Part shown: one piece after another, positions 50,456 through 58,704 of the stretch | Layout of the letters: each line of letters starts with the position of its first letter | How positions within the stretch are numbered: position 1 is the stretch's first letter | NCBI GenBank assembly: GCA_040255675.1 | Contig: JBDZVM010000004.1 | Span: forward strand, 112,078-176,077 | Length of the DNA: 64,000 nucleotides | Source: JBDZVM01 sp040255675 | GTDB lineage: Bacteria; Actinomycetota; Actinomycetes; Acidothermales; Acidothermaceae | Direction: 5' to 3' | Notes under the pieces: model-generated | The model's database searches: none | Seen by the model: the letters and a program-made list of their open reading frames with translations, nothing else | What the model was told of the DNA's origin: nothing | Translations under genes and position numbers: made by a program

Positions 50456-51963
50456 CACCGACCGCCTTCGCTCACCGTGTTGAGGATGCGGACGCCGCGA
50501 AAAAGCGCCGCCGGGCACCCGTGGCTGACCGGGGCGGTTTGGCTGGGCTGCGCCTTCCCGCAGTTGAACGCGCCGCCCAAGACGTAGGTTGGCGGGCCGC
50601 CGACGGCTTCCATCGAACCCCAAAAATCGGTGGTGGTGGCTTGATACGCGACGTCACGGAGTTGACCGAGCAACCTGCCGGAACGAATTTCGAAAAACCG
50701 CTGCCCGGTGAACTGAAAGTTGTAGCGCTGCATGTCGATCGACCAGCTCTTGTCGCCGACGACGTAGATGCCGTGCTCGACACCCGCGATCAGTTCCTCG
50801 GTCGACGGCCCGTCGACGGCCGGCTGAAGCGACACGTTTGCCATGCGCTGCAGCGGAACTCGCGCTGGAGAATCGGCGAACGCGCAGCCGTTCGAGCGAC
50901 CCAGGCCGTTCAACTTGGCCATGCGGCGGTCGAGTTGGTAGCCGACCAAGACGCCGTCTCGAACAAGGTCCCACGTCTGCGCGGCAACGCCGTCGTCGTC
51001 CCAGCCGATCGTCGCGAGGCCGTGCTCGGCGGTGCGGTCGCCCGTGACCCACATGTGCGGCGAGCCGTACTTCAGTGTTTCGAGTTTGTCGAAGGTGGCG
51101 AAACTCGTGCCCGCGTACGCGGCTTCGTAGCCGAGCGCGCGGTCGAGTTCGGTAGCGTGCCCGATCGACTCGTGAATCGTGAGCCACAGATTCGACGGGT
51201 CGATCACCAGGTCGTAGGCGCCCGGCTGCACAGACGCCGCCTTCATCTTCTCGGTCAAAAAATCGGGAATCTGGTCGAGTTCGGCGTCCCAGTTCCAGCC
51301 TGTGCCGGTGAGGTATTCCCAGCCGCGCCCGGCCGGGGGAGCGATGGTGTCCATCGTCTCGAAACGGCCGGTGTCGGCGTCGACGCGTACGGCGGTGAGC
51401 GTCGGCATGATTCGCACACGCTGCTGTGTCGTGATCGTGCCGGCAAGGTCGGCGTAAAACTTGTTTTCCAGCACTTGCGCGACGCCGGCATCGACGTGGT
51501 CGACACCGTCGACGGCGAGCAGCCGGGCCGATCGGTCGGCGAGCAACGCAACCTTGTCGGCGTCGGGCACCGAGAACGGGTTGACGTCGTACGACGACAC
51601 CCACGTGACGTCGGGGTACACCGGCTCGTCGGCGAGTTCGATCGGCTCGCGATTGGCCGCCCGGCTCGCCTTCGCGATCGCGACCGCCTGCTCGACCACC
51701 GTGGCGGCGGCCTCCGGCGTCAGATCGACGCCGGAGGCGAAGCCCCAGGTGCCTTCGTGCACGACCCGGACCGCGAAGCCGCGCTCTTCGTCGTCGAGCC
51801 TGCCTTCGAGGCTCGCGTCGCGAAGGCGCAAGTGCTGCGACTTGATGCGCTCCACCCTGACGTCGGCGTGCGTGACCCCGAGTTCGCGCGCCCTCGTCAA
51901 CGCGGCGTCGGCGAGCGTTCGAAGCGGCAGATCGAGAAAGGCCGGGTCGACGGCATCGGGCAT
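50455..51963 (-). CDS. tldD: TldD-family metalloprotease
   Basis: Catalytic zinc peptidase subunit, 502 residues. The HESIGHATELDRA motif (an HExxxH-type site) and the GWDDDGVAAQTWDLVRDG segment identify TldD. It sits upstream of its TldE partner with a 1-base overlap. No modified-peptide gene is adjacent. A role in general peptide turnover is the cautious reading. Confidence 0.94.
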   Translation of the reverse strand: MPDAVDPAFLDLPLRTLADAALTRARELGVTHADVRVERIKSQHLRLRDASLEGRLDDEERGFAVRVVHEGTWGFASGVDLTPEAAATVVEQAVAIAKASRAANREPIELADEPVYPDVTWVSSYDVNPFSVPDADKVALLADRSARLLAVDGVDHVDAGVAQVLENKFYADLAGTITTQQRVRIMPTLTAVRVDADTGRFETMDTIAPPAGRGWEYLTGTGWNWDAELDQIPDFLTEKMKAASVQPGAYDLVIDPSNLWLTIHESIGHATELDRALGYEAAYAGTSFATFDKLETLKYGSPHMWVTGDRTAEHGLATIGWDDDGVAAQTWDLVRDGVLVGYQLDRRMAKLNGLGRSNGCAFADSPARVPLQRMANVSLQPAVDGPSTEELIAGVEHGIYVVGDKSWSIDMQRYNFQFTGQRFFEIRSGRLLGQLRDVAYQATTTDFWGSMEAVGGPPTYVLGGAFNCGKAQPSQTAPVSHGCPAALFRGVRILNTVSEGGR

Positions 51964-52037
51964 CGGGGCGCTACCTCCTTGTGGGATGGGCTATCGCCAA
52001 CCCTATGGCCCAACTGGAGGTTTGCCCGCCAATACCA

Positions 52038-52073
52038 ACCGCCGCCGACCCTTGGGGGTTGGTCGGCGGCGGT
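52038..52073 (-). terminator. Terminator hairpin after the STAS gene
   Basis: A perfect 13-bp stem (52038-52050 with 52061-52073) and 10-nt loop begins just past the STAS gene stop and precedes tldD. No long T-run follows, as is common in high-GC actinobacteria. Confidence 0.75.
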
Positions 52074-52093
52074 GGAGTCTTGTCGGCGGGGAG

Positions 52094-52474
52094 CTAGCGC
52101 GCGGCGCCGCGATCGGGGACCGCGCCTGCCCGGCCCCCCGGACGGGACAGGCGCGGCAACAGGTCGTCGACCCCGAAGTACGCCGCCGTTTCGACGAGCG
52201 GTCGCGACAGCGCCGCGAACTGCAAGCGACCCCCTGTCTCGCTCGCCCATTGCGGGGCCGCTACCAACACCGCGAGCGCGCGTTCGTGGATTTCGGTGAC
52301 GTGACCGGCGTCGACGAGCACGTCGTCGCAACCGTCGGGACGTGGCGTCAACAGCGTCGCGCGCAGGTCTGGCAGTGACGCCGCGTCGAGCGAACCGCTC
52401 AACCTGACCACGATGCCGTCGGCCAGGACATTCGCGCTCACGCTGCCGAGGGTGTCGGCGGTCATCGTGGTCAT
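52094..52474 (-). CDS. STAS-domain protein with altered phosphorylation site
   Basis: A 126-residue anti-sigma-factor-antagonist-like protein. The N-terminal LADGIVVRLSGSLDAASLPDLRATL and DDVLVDAGHVTEI match the STAS fold. The usual DS(S/G) phosphorylation site reads EIHERALAVL here, so the regulatory serine or threonine is absent. It may act constitutively or have another role. The C-terminal 20 residues are Arg/Gly-rich and probably disordered. No kinase or sigma factor is nearby. Confidence 0.8.
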   Translation of the reverse strand: MTTMTADTLGSVSANVLADGIVVRLSGSLDAASLPDLRATLLTPRPDGCDDVLVDAGHVTEIHERALAVLVAAPQWASETGGRLQFAALSRPLVETAAYFGVDDLLPRLSRPGGRAGAVPDRGAAR

Positions 52475-52809
52475 GGGGTCTCCCGCGAATCAAATGTGGC
52501 GTACGAGCGGTGCGGATCGCTCGCGCGGGCGGTCGGGACCATCCGAATACGAGCGACATCAAGAGTTTCGGGTGGCGGCGAGCGCGTCGACAGACCCACT
52601 CGGCGCGATTCGCGGTGCGCCGCGGGGAGTGACACCAGCCGTCCGGACGTGCATGCCGCGCTGCTCCATCCGGCGTAACCCAGCCGAACGCGCGGGCGAC
52701 GCGCGCGAGCGGCGGGTCGCCGAAACACCTACCTGGGCTCTACCGATAGCCTCGCCCTTCGGCATCTAAGGACCACTCGAGTCCAGCCGACAGCAGGAGG
52801 GCCAACCTC
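52475..52809. other. Divergent STAS/fabG region
   Basis: These 335 bases hold no recognised gene. The part near fabG contains a TAGCCT near 52747-52752 and an AGGAGGG ribosome site at about 52794-52800. The open frames in both strands lack ribosome sites or family matches. Control of the fabG-inhA operon is expected here. Confidence 0.4.
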
Positions 52810-53514
52810 GTGGGGCGTTCTGTCCTCGTGACCGGAGGTAGCCGCGGCATCGGGCTCGCCATCGCGCGAGCGTTCGCCGCCGCCGGCGACCGAGTCGCGA
52901 TCACCTACAAGTCAAGCGGCGCGCCGGAGGGGTTGTTCGGCGTGCGTGCCGACGTGACGAACGCGGACGACGTCGAGGCGGCGTTCGCGGCGATCGAAGC
53001 CGAACACGGGCCGGTCGAGGTGCTCGTCGCGAACGCCGGCATCACCCGCGACACGTTGCTGTTGCGCATGACCGACGACGACTGGGACGCCGTCCTCGAC
53101 ACCAACTTGACTGGCGCGTATCGGGTGGCGCGACGGGCCGCGCGCACGATGTTGCGTGCGCATGCCGGCCGCATGATCTTCATCTCGTCGGTGGTTGGCT
53201 TGTCTGGCGGTGCTGGCCAGGCGAACTACGCGGCGACGAAGGCGGGCCTGGTTGGGTTCGCCCGCTCGATCGCTCGTGAGTTCGGGTCGCGAGGTATAAC
53301 GGCCAACGTGGTTGCCCCGGGTTTCGTCGACACCGAGCTCACGGCGGTCTTGACCGACGAGCGCAAAGCCGAAATTTTGAGTCAGGTGCCGCTGCGCCGC
53401 TATGCGGCACCTGCCGAAATCGCCGCCGCCGTTCGCTTCCTGGCAAGTGACGACGCGGCTTACATCACCGGAGCCGTCATCCCTGTCGACGGCGGATTGG
53501 GAATGGGGCACTGA
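52810..53514 (+). CDS. fabG: 3-oxoacyl-ACP reductase (FabG/MabA type)
   Basis: NADPH-dependent reductase of fatty-acid elongation, 234 residues. TGGSRGIG is the cofactor loop and the catalytic residues are Ser127, Tyr140 and Lys144. The C-terminal ITGAVIPVDGGLGMGH is standard. The GTG has AGGAGGG upstream. The stop abuts the inhA ATG (1-base overlap), and the pair corresponds to the mabA-inhA unit of mycobacteria and other actinobacteria. Confidence 0.95.
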   Translation: MGRSVLVTGGSRGIGLAIARAFAAAGDRVAITYKSSGAPEGLFGVRADVTNADDVEAAFAAIEAEHGPVEVLVANAGITRDTLLLRMTDDDWDAVLDTNLTGAYRVARRAARTMLRAHAGRMIFISSVVGLSGGAGQANYAATKAGLVGFARSIAREFGSRGITANVVAPGFVDTELTAVLTDERKAEILSQVPLRRYAAPAEIAAAVRFLASDDAAYITGAVIPVDGGLGMGH

Positions 53515-54275
53515 TGGGTCTGCTCACCGGCAAGCGGTTGCTGGTCACCGGCGTGCTCACCGACGCGTCGATCGCGTTCGACGTCGCTCGGCTCGCTCAA
53601 CAAGAAGGCGGCGACGTCGTGTTGTCGTCATTCGGCCGGGCGTTTCGGCTCACCGAGCGCATTGCCGGCCGGTTGCCGAAGCCGGCGCCCGTCATAGAGC
53701 TCGACGTCACGTCGTCCGACGATCTCGCGGCGTTGCCGTCGCGGGTCCGCGAGCACGTCGACGGGCTCGACGGCGTCGTCCACGCGATCGGGTTCGCGCC
53801 CGAAGCCGCGTTCGATTTCCTGAACACCGGCTGGGACGACGTCGCCACGGCGCTGCACGTGTCGGCGTACTCGCTGAAAGCGCTGACGGTGGCGGCGTTG
53901 CCGTTGATGCCGGGCGGCGGATCGGTGGTCGGCCTCGACTTCGACTCGTCGGTGGCTTGGCCGCTTTACGACTGGATGGGCGTGGCCAAGGCGGCGTTCG
54001 AGTCGTGCGCCCGCTACCTCGCCCGTGACCTCGGGTCGAAGAATATTCGCATCAACCTGGTCTCGGCCGGCCCGGTGCGCACCATGGCGGCCAAGGGAAT
54101 CCCGGGCTTCGATGACTTAGCCTCGATCTGGGAGAAGCGGGCGCCGATGTCATGGGACGTCACCGACGCCGAGCCGCCGGCCCGGGCGGTCGTCGCCCTG
54201 CTCTCCGACTGGTTTCCGAAGACCACCGGTGAGATCGTTCACGTCGACGGCGGCGTGCACGCTATGGGAGCCTGA
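53514..54275 (+). CDS. inhA: Enoyl-ACP reductase (InhA/FabI type)
   Basis: NADH-dependent reductase completing the elongation cycle, 253 residues. The LLTGKRLLVTGVLTDASIAFDVARLAQQEG start is typical of InhA/FabI. Tyr152 and Lys159 in the YDWMGVAK motif are the catalytic pair, and SSVAWPLYDW is the substrate loop region. It follows fabG with 1-base overlap. The InhA-like form is the target of isoniazid in mycobacteria; drug response here cannot be inferred. Confidence 0.95.
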   Translation: MGLLTGKRLLVTGVLTDASIAFDVARLAQQEGGDVVLSSFGRAFRLTERIAGRLPKPAPVIELDVTSSDDLAALPSRVREHVDGLDGVVHAIGFAPEAAFDFLNTGWDDVATALHVSAYSLKALTVAALPLMPGGGSVVGLDFDSSVAWPLYDWMGVAKAAFESCARYLARDLGSKNIRINLVSAGPVRTMAAKGIPGFDDLASIWEKRAPMSWDVTDAEPPARAVVALLSDWFPKTTGEIVHVDGGVHAMGA

Positions 54276-54308
54276 ATCAGGTAACGCGCCTGTTTCGGAG
54301 GTTCCCGG

Positions 54309-55238
54309 GTGGCCGACTCCGCGCGGTTCGACGCTGTCGGGCATCGAAGCGTCCGGCCTCGAGGCGACCGGCGATACTTAGCCGTCGCGCTCGGCCTTCT
54401 GGTCGCTTTCTTGGCGGCGGAGGTCGTGGTCGCGTTACTGTCGCGGTCCCTCGTCCTGTTGTCGGACGCCGGTCACATGCTCTCGGACGTCGGCGCGATC
54501 GCCGCGGCGCTGTGGGCGATTCGGCTTGCCGAGAGACCGGCCTCGGGAGCTTGGACGTTCGGCTGGAAGCGCGCGGAGATCCTTTCCGCGGCGGGGAACG
54601 GTGTCGTGCTCCTCGTGGTCGGCGCGATCATCGCGTTCGAGGCAATCCGAAGGTTGATCGCGCCGCCATCAGTCGACGGTGCCCCGGTGGTCGTGACCGC
54701 ACTGGTGGGGATCGTGGTCAACGTGGTCGTCGCCAGGGTCTTGGCGAAGGCCGGCCGAGGCAGCCTGAATGTCGAGGGCGCGTTCCAGCACATCGTCACC
54801 GACCTGTACGGCTTTATCGGAGCGCTTGTTGCCGGTGTCGTGGTCATGGCCACCGGATTCGATCGCGCCGACCCGATCGCTTCACTCGTGGTCGTGGCGT
54901 TGATGGTGAAGGCGGCCTGGAGCCTGCTGCGAGCCTCGGGGCGCGTGCTGCTCGAGGCCGCGCCCGAAGACATCGAGCTCGAGGTGGTGCGTGCGCATTT
55001 GCTGCAAACGCCGCACGTGCGCGACGTCCATGATTTACATGTCTGGACCCTCACGTCGAACCTTCCAGCGTTGTCGGTGCACGTCGTGATCGACGACGAG
55101 TGCTTTACGGACAGCCACGCGCCGCGACTGCTCGACGAGTTGCAGGCGTGCCTGACCGGCCATTTCGACGTCGAGCACTCGACGTTTCAGCTCGAACCCG
55201 CGGGTCACTCGGCCCATGAGGCAGGAGCCCACGCCTGA
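54309..55238 (+). CDS. Cation diffusion facilitator (CzcD/ZitB type)
   Basis: A 309-residue divalent-metal/proton antiporter. Helix 2 has LLSDAGHMLSDVGAI with metal-site residues; helix 5 has HIVTDLYGFIGALVAG. The C-terminal cytoplasmic domain ends His-rich (HSAHEAGAHA). Zn is the commonest substrate of the group. The GTG follows CGGAGGTT. It sits downstream of inhA with 33 bases between, possibly in the same transcript. Confidence 0.92.
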   Translation: MADSARFDAVGHRSVRPRGDRRYLAVALGLLVAFLAAEVVVALLSRSLVLLSDAGHMLSDVGAIAAALWAIRLAERPASGAWTFGWKRAEILSAAGNGVVLLVVGAIIAFEAIRRLIAPPSVDGAPVVVTALVGIVVNVVVARVLAKAGRGSLNVEGAFQHIVTDLYGFIGALVAGVVVMATGFDRADPIASLVVVALMVKAAWSLLRASGRVLLEAAPEDIELEVVRAHLLQTPHVRDVHDLHVWTLTSNLPALSVHVVIDDECFTDSHAPRLLDELQACLTGHFDVEHSTFQLEPAGHSAHEAGAHA

Positions 55239-55286
55239 CGGCTCTTTGATCGTGCTACCTCTCGGCCGCCCAGCGCCGTCCGTCAC

Positions 55287-55319
55287 CTGTGGATAAACCT
55301 TTCGGTTATCCACAGTTTT
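55287..55319 (+). terminator. Hairpin made of two inverted DnaA-box sequences
   Basis: TGTGGATAA (55288-55296) and TTATCCACA (55306-55314) are perfect inverted copies of the E. coli DnaA R1 box, in a stem of 12 pairs with one bulged A and loop TTTC, followed by TTTT. Read as RNA it is a good intrinsic terminator for the metal-transporter gene. Read as DNA it is a DnaA-box pair. Confidence 0.65.
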
Positions 55320-55508
55320 CGCCGCGAATTGGCCCGAATGGGGGAACTCGACGTAGCGTTTGGGTGCGATCACGTCAAGGCGGCGCGCCGACGTGTCGAG
55401 TTCAGTGTGAGGTTTCGATCTCGGGATCGATCTCGGGTGTCGACCTCCGGCGTGCCGTCAGCCAGAAGGCACTTCAGGGGATTTGTCGCCGGCCTTGGAA
55501 AGGACGAC

Positions 55509-56279
55509 ATGGGTTCGCACAGCTATTCCGGTCCTCGTCATGCCCGCGCGCGTGGCCCCCGCCACGCCAAGCCGATGCCGCCGAGTCGCGCGCACCGCAC
55601 CGTGGCCGCGACGGGAGCGGCAGCCGCGATCATGGCGGGGGAGACGCTGAGCTTTTCAGGCGCCGCCTTCGCGGTCTCGCCCGACACTTGGGCGCAGCTT
55701 CGCATGTGCGAGTCGAGCGGCAACTACGCGATCAACACCGGCAACGGCTACTACGGCGCGTACCAGTTCGACCTGCCGACCTGGCACGGTCTGGGATATC
55801 CGGGACTGCCGTCCGACGCGGCACCCGCCGTCCAAGACCAGGCCGCGCAGCGGCTGTACGACCAGCGCGGCTGGCAGCCATGGCCGGCCTGCTCGCGCAA
55901 GCTCGGTTTGGTCGACGACCGCACGGCGTCACGTGGTGATCCGCGCCCGCCGCTGCCCGACCCCGCTCCTGCCCCCGCTCCCGCGCCCGATCCGGCACCT
56001 GTCGTCACGGTGTCGGCGCCCTCGCCGAAAGCGCCAAGCCCGACGTCGATCCCGTGGGACGGTCATTACATGACCACGCGCGACGTCTACACGGTCCGCG
56101 ACGACGTGCGGATGTGGCAGACGAAGATGGTCGCCGCGGGGTACCCGATCGCGGTCGACGGGCGTTACGGCCCGCAGTCCGCGGGTGCGGCAACCCAATT
56201 CGAGATCGACCACGGGCTGAGCGTCGAGCGGCCGGGCGTCGTCGGCCCGCAGGTATGGGGCGCCCTATTTGGGCAATAG
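55509..56279 (+). CDS. Resuscitation-promoting-factor-like muralytic enzyme
   Basis: A 256-residue secreted protein. After an N-terminal basic region and hydrophobic segment (signal), the Rpf domain has RMCESSGNYAINTGNGYYGA with the conserved glutamate, and CSRKLGL. A Pro/Ala-rich linker follows, then a peptidoglycan_binding_1 domain (about residues 190-256). Rpf enzymes cleave peptidoglycan and promote growth resumption. The ATG follows GGAAAGGACG. The 190-base leader lacks a clear c-di-AMP riboswitch signature. Confidence 0.92.
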   Translation: MGSHSYSGPRHARARGPRHAKPMPPSRAHRTVAATGAAAAIMAGETLSFSGAAFAVSPDTWAQLRMCESSGNYAINTGNGYYGAYQFDLPTWHGLGYPGLPSDAAPAVQDQAAQRLYDQRGWQPWPACSRKLGLVDDRTASRGDPRPPLPDPAPAPAPAPDPAPVVTVSAPSPKAPSPTSIPWDGHYMTTRDVYTVRDDVRMWQTKMVAAGYPIAVDGRYGPQSAGAATQFEIDHGLSVERPGVVGPQVWGALFGQ

Positions 56280-56299
56280 GTGTGATCCACTCGGCTCGG

Positions 56300-57193
56300 T
56301 CAACTGCTCGTGTGACGAGAACGCCCTTCGCGCATCGCGGCCGCGGGCACGTTGAAGGCGACCATCGCCGCTTCCCTGACCGCATGCGACAGCTGCCGAA
56401 GCGCGGCCGCGCGGGCGAGGCAAGCTGTCGCCGATGCCGCCCCCGAATCGGCCGAAGCCACTCGCAAGACCCGCCAGAGCGCCAACGCGCGTTGGCTCAG
56501 ATCGCGCGCGGCTGGCGGCCATCCGGGTGGCAAGCCCCGAACCTTCGACCGGATGGCCATATCGGCGGCCGCTCTTCCGGCAACGGCGTCGGCCCGCCAG
56601 CGCGCCAGATCGACAGCGTCGAGAGACGCGGTCGCCTCGCGCAGCGCCCGCCGCAACGCTCGATCGGCCTGCTCGACGATGCGATCGGGCGCCATGGTGA
56701 CCGGCGGGTTGAGCGCCGGGTTGACGGCGATGTCGGGGTACGCCTGCCACCGCACGCCCCGATAGGACGAACCGCGAAAGTCGGGCGCCGGCACCAGGCC
56801 GACCGAGGTGGCACCTTTCGCTTCGTCGTTTCGCACTCCACCGTCGCGCTGTACGACGATTGCTTGCTCGGCAAGCACGGCGGCCTGCGTGAAAACACCG
56901 CCGTCACCGCATCCCAACGGGTCGCCCGCGACCGGCAACACGAGGGCAACCCCACGTACGGCGGGGCCGCCCAACCAGGAAAGCGTTTCGAGAATCGGCA
57001 CCTCTCCGACGCAGGCCGGCACGCCATCGGCGACGTGTCCGTCGGTGCCCGCCTCGATCGCCGCCGCCGCGTCGTGCGCGCGCGCCCGCCCGCACGCGAT
57101 CGCCGCCGTCCAAGCGACGAGTCGGCCGGCGGCTTCGGGGTCTACGTGGTCGGCGACAAGCGGAAGGCCGCCGTGCGCGGATGATGTCGACAC
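56300..57193 (-). CDS. Conserved actinobacterial protein of unknown function
   Basis: A 297-residue protein with Ala-rich helical sequence. It contains a LVPAPDFRGSSYRGVRWQAYPD segment and no catalytic motif I recognise. Similar proteins occur next to NfeD and SPFH genes in mycobacteria. GTG is chosen because a TACGCT hexamer ends 7 bases before it (leaderless geometry); codons up to 57244 are also open. No signal peptide. Function unknown. Confidence 0.75.
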   Translation of the reverse strand: MSTSSAHGGLPLVADHVDPEAAGRLVAWTAAIACGRARAHDAAAAIEAGTDGHVADGVPACVGEVPILETLSWLGGPAVRGVALVLPVAGDPLGCGDGGVFTQAAVLAEQAIVVQRDGGVRNDEAKGATSVGLVPAPDFRGSSYRGVRWQAYPDIAVNPALNPPVTMAPDRIVEQADRALRRALREATASLDAVDLARWRADAVAGRAAADMAIRSKVRGLPPGWPPAARDLSQRALALWRVLRVASADSGAASATACLARAAALRQLSHAVREAAMVAFNVPAAAMREGRSRHTSS

Positions 57194-57200
57194 GTAAAAC

Positions 57201-57206
57201 AGCGTA
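57201..57206 (-). promoter_or_regulatory. -10 element for a leaderless transcript
   Basis: TACGCT on the minus strand ends 7 bases before the GTG at 57193, as at several other genes in the window. Confidence 0.45.
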
Positions 57207-57293
57207 AGCAGGCGCGCGCCCCGACGTGGGCGGCGGAACCACAACGCGCCCGGAAAGTCGTCATGCGCACGCCCCCGCCGGCGGGCGAACCGG

Positions 57294-57299
57294 TAGGTT
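57294..57299 (+). promoter_or_regulatory. -10 element for a leaderless ABC ATPase transcript
   Basis: TAGGTT ends 7 bases before the GTG at 57307, matching the leaderless spacing. Confidence 0.5.
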
Positions 57300-57306
57300 C
57301 TGCGAC

Positions 57307-58149
57307 GTGTCCGAAAGCTTTGCTGTGCGACCCGTCGGTGTCGGGTTCGTTGAGATCGGCGGGGTCGCCGAGGTGCTGGACGTGCGCGGCGTCGGCGTCG
57401 TGCGCGACGGAGCGACGTTGCTCGACGAGGTGTCGTGGGCCGTCGAATCCGACGAACGATGGGTGATACTCGGCGCGAACGGCGCCGGTAAGACGACCCT
57501 GTTGCGAGTCGCGTCGACGCGGATGTTTCCGACGCGCGGTGTCGTGCATGTGCTTGGCGAGCGGCTCGGAGCGGTCGACGTGTTCGAGTTGCGCCCCCGC
57601 ATCGGCTTGGCGAGCGTCGCGCTCGGCGAGCGGATCTCGTTGCGGGAGAAGGTCAGGGACGTCGTCCTCACCGCGTCCTACGGCATGATCGGCCGTTGGC
57701 GCGAACGCTACGACGAGCGCGACGAAGCGCGCGCCGACGAGGTGTTGGCCCAGGTCGGTTGCTCGCATCTGCGTGATCGCACCTACGGCACCTTGTCGGA
57801 GGGGGAGCGCAAGCGCACGCAGATAGCGCGGTCGCTGATGACCGACCCCGAACTACTACTGCTCGACGAGCCGGCAGCCGGGCTTGATCTGGGTGGTCGA
57901 GAAGATCTCGTCGGCCGATTGTCGAAACTGGCTGCTGATCCCGCCGCCCCCACCACGGTGTTGGTTACGCATCACGTCGAGGAAATTCCGGCTGGCTTCA
58001 CGCACGCCCTGCTCCTTCGAGCGGGCCGCGTCGTCGCGGCAGGCGCGATGCACGAGGTCATGAACACCGCCACGTTGTCGGAGACGTTCGGCATCGCGCT
58101 CGAACTCGACTATCACGACGGTCGGTTCAGCGCCCGGGCCCGGCCCTAG
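57307..58149 (+). CDS. Stand-alone ABC ATPase
   Basis: A 280-residue cytoplasmic ATPase. Walker A is GANGAGKT, the signature LSEGERKR and Walker B LLLLDEPAAGLD. It has no partner permease beside it. The LSEGERKR form (E for G) is a family variant seen in ModF/YtrB-like and molybdate-type ATPases. The GTG has a leaderless -10 upstream. It may act in a non-transport role or with a distant permease. Confidence 0.88.
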   Translation: MSESFAVRPVGVGFVEIGGVAEVLDVRGVGVVRDGATLLDEVSWAVESDERWVILGANGAGKTTLLRVASTRMFPTRGVVHVLGERLGAVDVFELRPRIGLASVALGERISLREKVRDVVLTASYGMIGRWRERYDERDEARADEVLAQVGCSHLRDRTYGTLSEGERKRTQIARSLMTDPELLLLDEPAAGLDLGGREDLVGRLSKLAADPAAPTTVLVTHHVEEIPAGFTHALLLRAGRVVAAGAMHEVMNTATLSETFGIALELDYHDGRFSARARP

Positions 58150-58253
58150 CAACAACGAGCCCAGGTGAGACCGTGCCTATCGGCTGAACCTCGGGATTCT
58201 CGTGCATGATCACCGCGCGTGCGGGAACGCCATCTTTTCGGCCCGCGCTCACC

Positions 58254-58259
58254 TATTAT
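58254..58259 (+). promoter_or_regulatory. -10 element for a leaderless nfeD transcript
   Basis: TATTAT ends 7 bases before the GTG at 58267. Confidence 0.55.
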
Positions 58260-58266
58260 CGGAAGC

Positions 58267-58701
58267 GTGCCAGGCTGGGTTTTTTGGACGATCGTCGCAG
58301 CGGTATGCGCCGGCGCCGAAGCGCTGACGCTCACGCTCATTCTTGGGTTCGTCGCGATCGCCGCTGTCATCGCGCTGGTGGTGGCTGTACTCGGTGGTCC
58401 GGCGGTTGCCCAACTCGTGGCGTTCATCGCCGCGTCGGCAGCCCTTGTGGGCGTCGTCCGGCCGATTGCGAAGGCGCACCTACGCACGCCTACCGAGCTG
58501 AGGAGCGGTGTCGACGCGCTCATCGGCACCAGTGCGCTGGTGTTGGAGCGCGTCGACGCGCACGAGGGCCGGGTTAAGATCGGCGGTGAAGTTTGGTCGG
58601 CTCGCGCATATCTCGACGGGCAAGTGTTCGAGCCGGGCACGTCGGTCGACGTGGTGAAGATCCAAGGTGCGACCGCACTCGTTTACGGAGGAACGGAGTA
58701 G
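58267..58701 (+). CDS. NfeD-family membrane protein
   Basis: A 144-residue membrane protein with two to three helices in the N-terminal half and a C-terminal OB-fold-like domain (SALVLERVDAHEGRVKIGGEVWSARA). NfeD proteins partner with SPFH proteins, and the next gene is one, 3 bases later. The leaderless -10 supports this GTG as start. The pair is thought to organise membrane microdomains; that is known for relatives and inferred here. Confidence 0.92.
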   Translation: MPGWVFWTIVAAVCAGAEALTLTLILGFVAIAAVIALVVAVLGGPAVAQLVAFIAASAALVGVVRPIAKAHLRTPTELRSGVDALIGTSALVLERVDAHEGRVKIGGEVWSARAYLDGQVFEPGTSVDVVKIQGATALVYGGTE

Positions 58702-58704
58702 CTC

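Noticed and set aside
49055..51963. TldD/TldE pair as peptide-maturation enzymes of a modified-peptide cluster
   Set aside because: No precursor or other modification gene is near them; the pair is widespread and usually general-purpose.
55320..55508. Possible c-di-AMP (ydaO-type) riboswitch before the Rpf-like gene
   Set aside because: Rpf genes in actinobacteria often have one, and a GGGGGAACTCG stretch exists, but the other conserved blocks could not be found by eye. A covariance-model search would decide.
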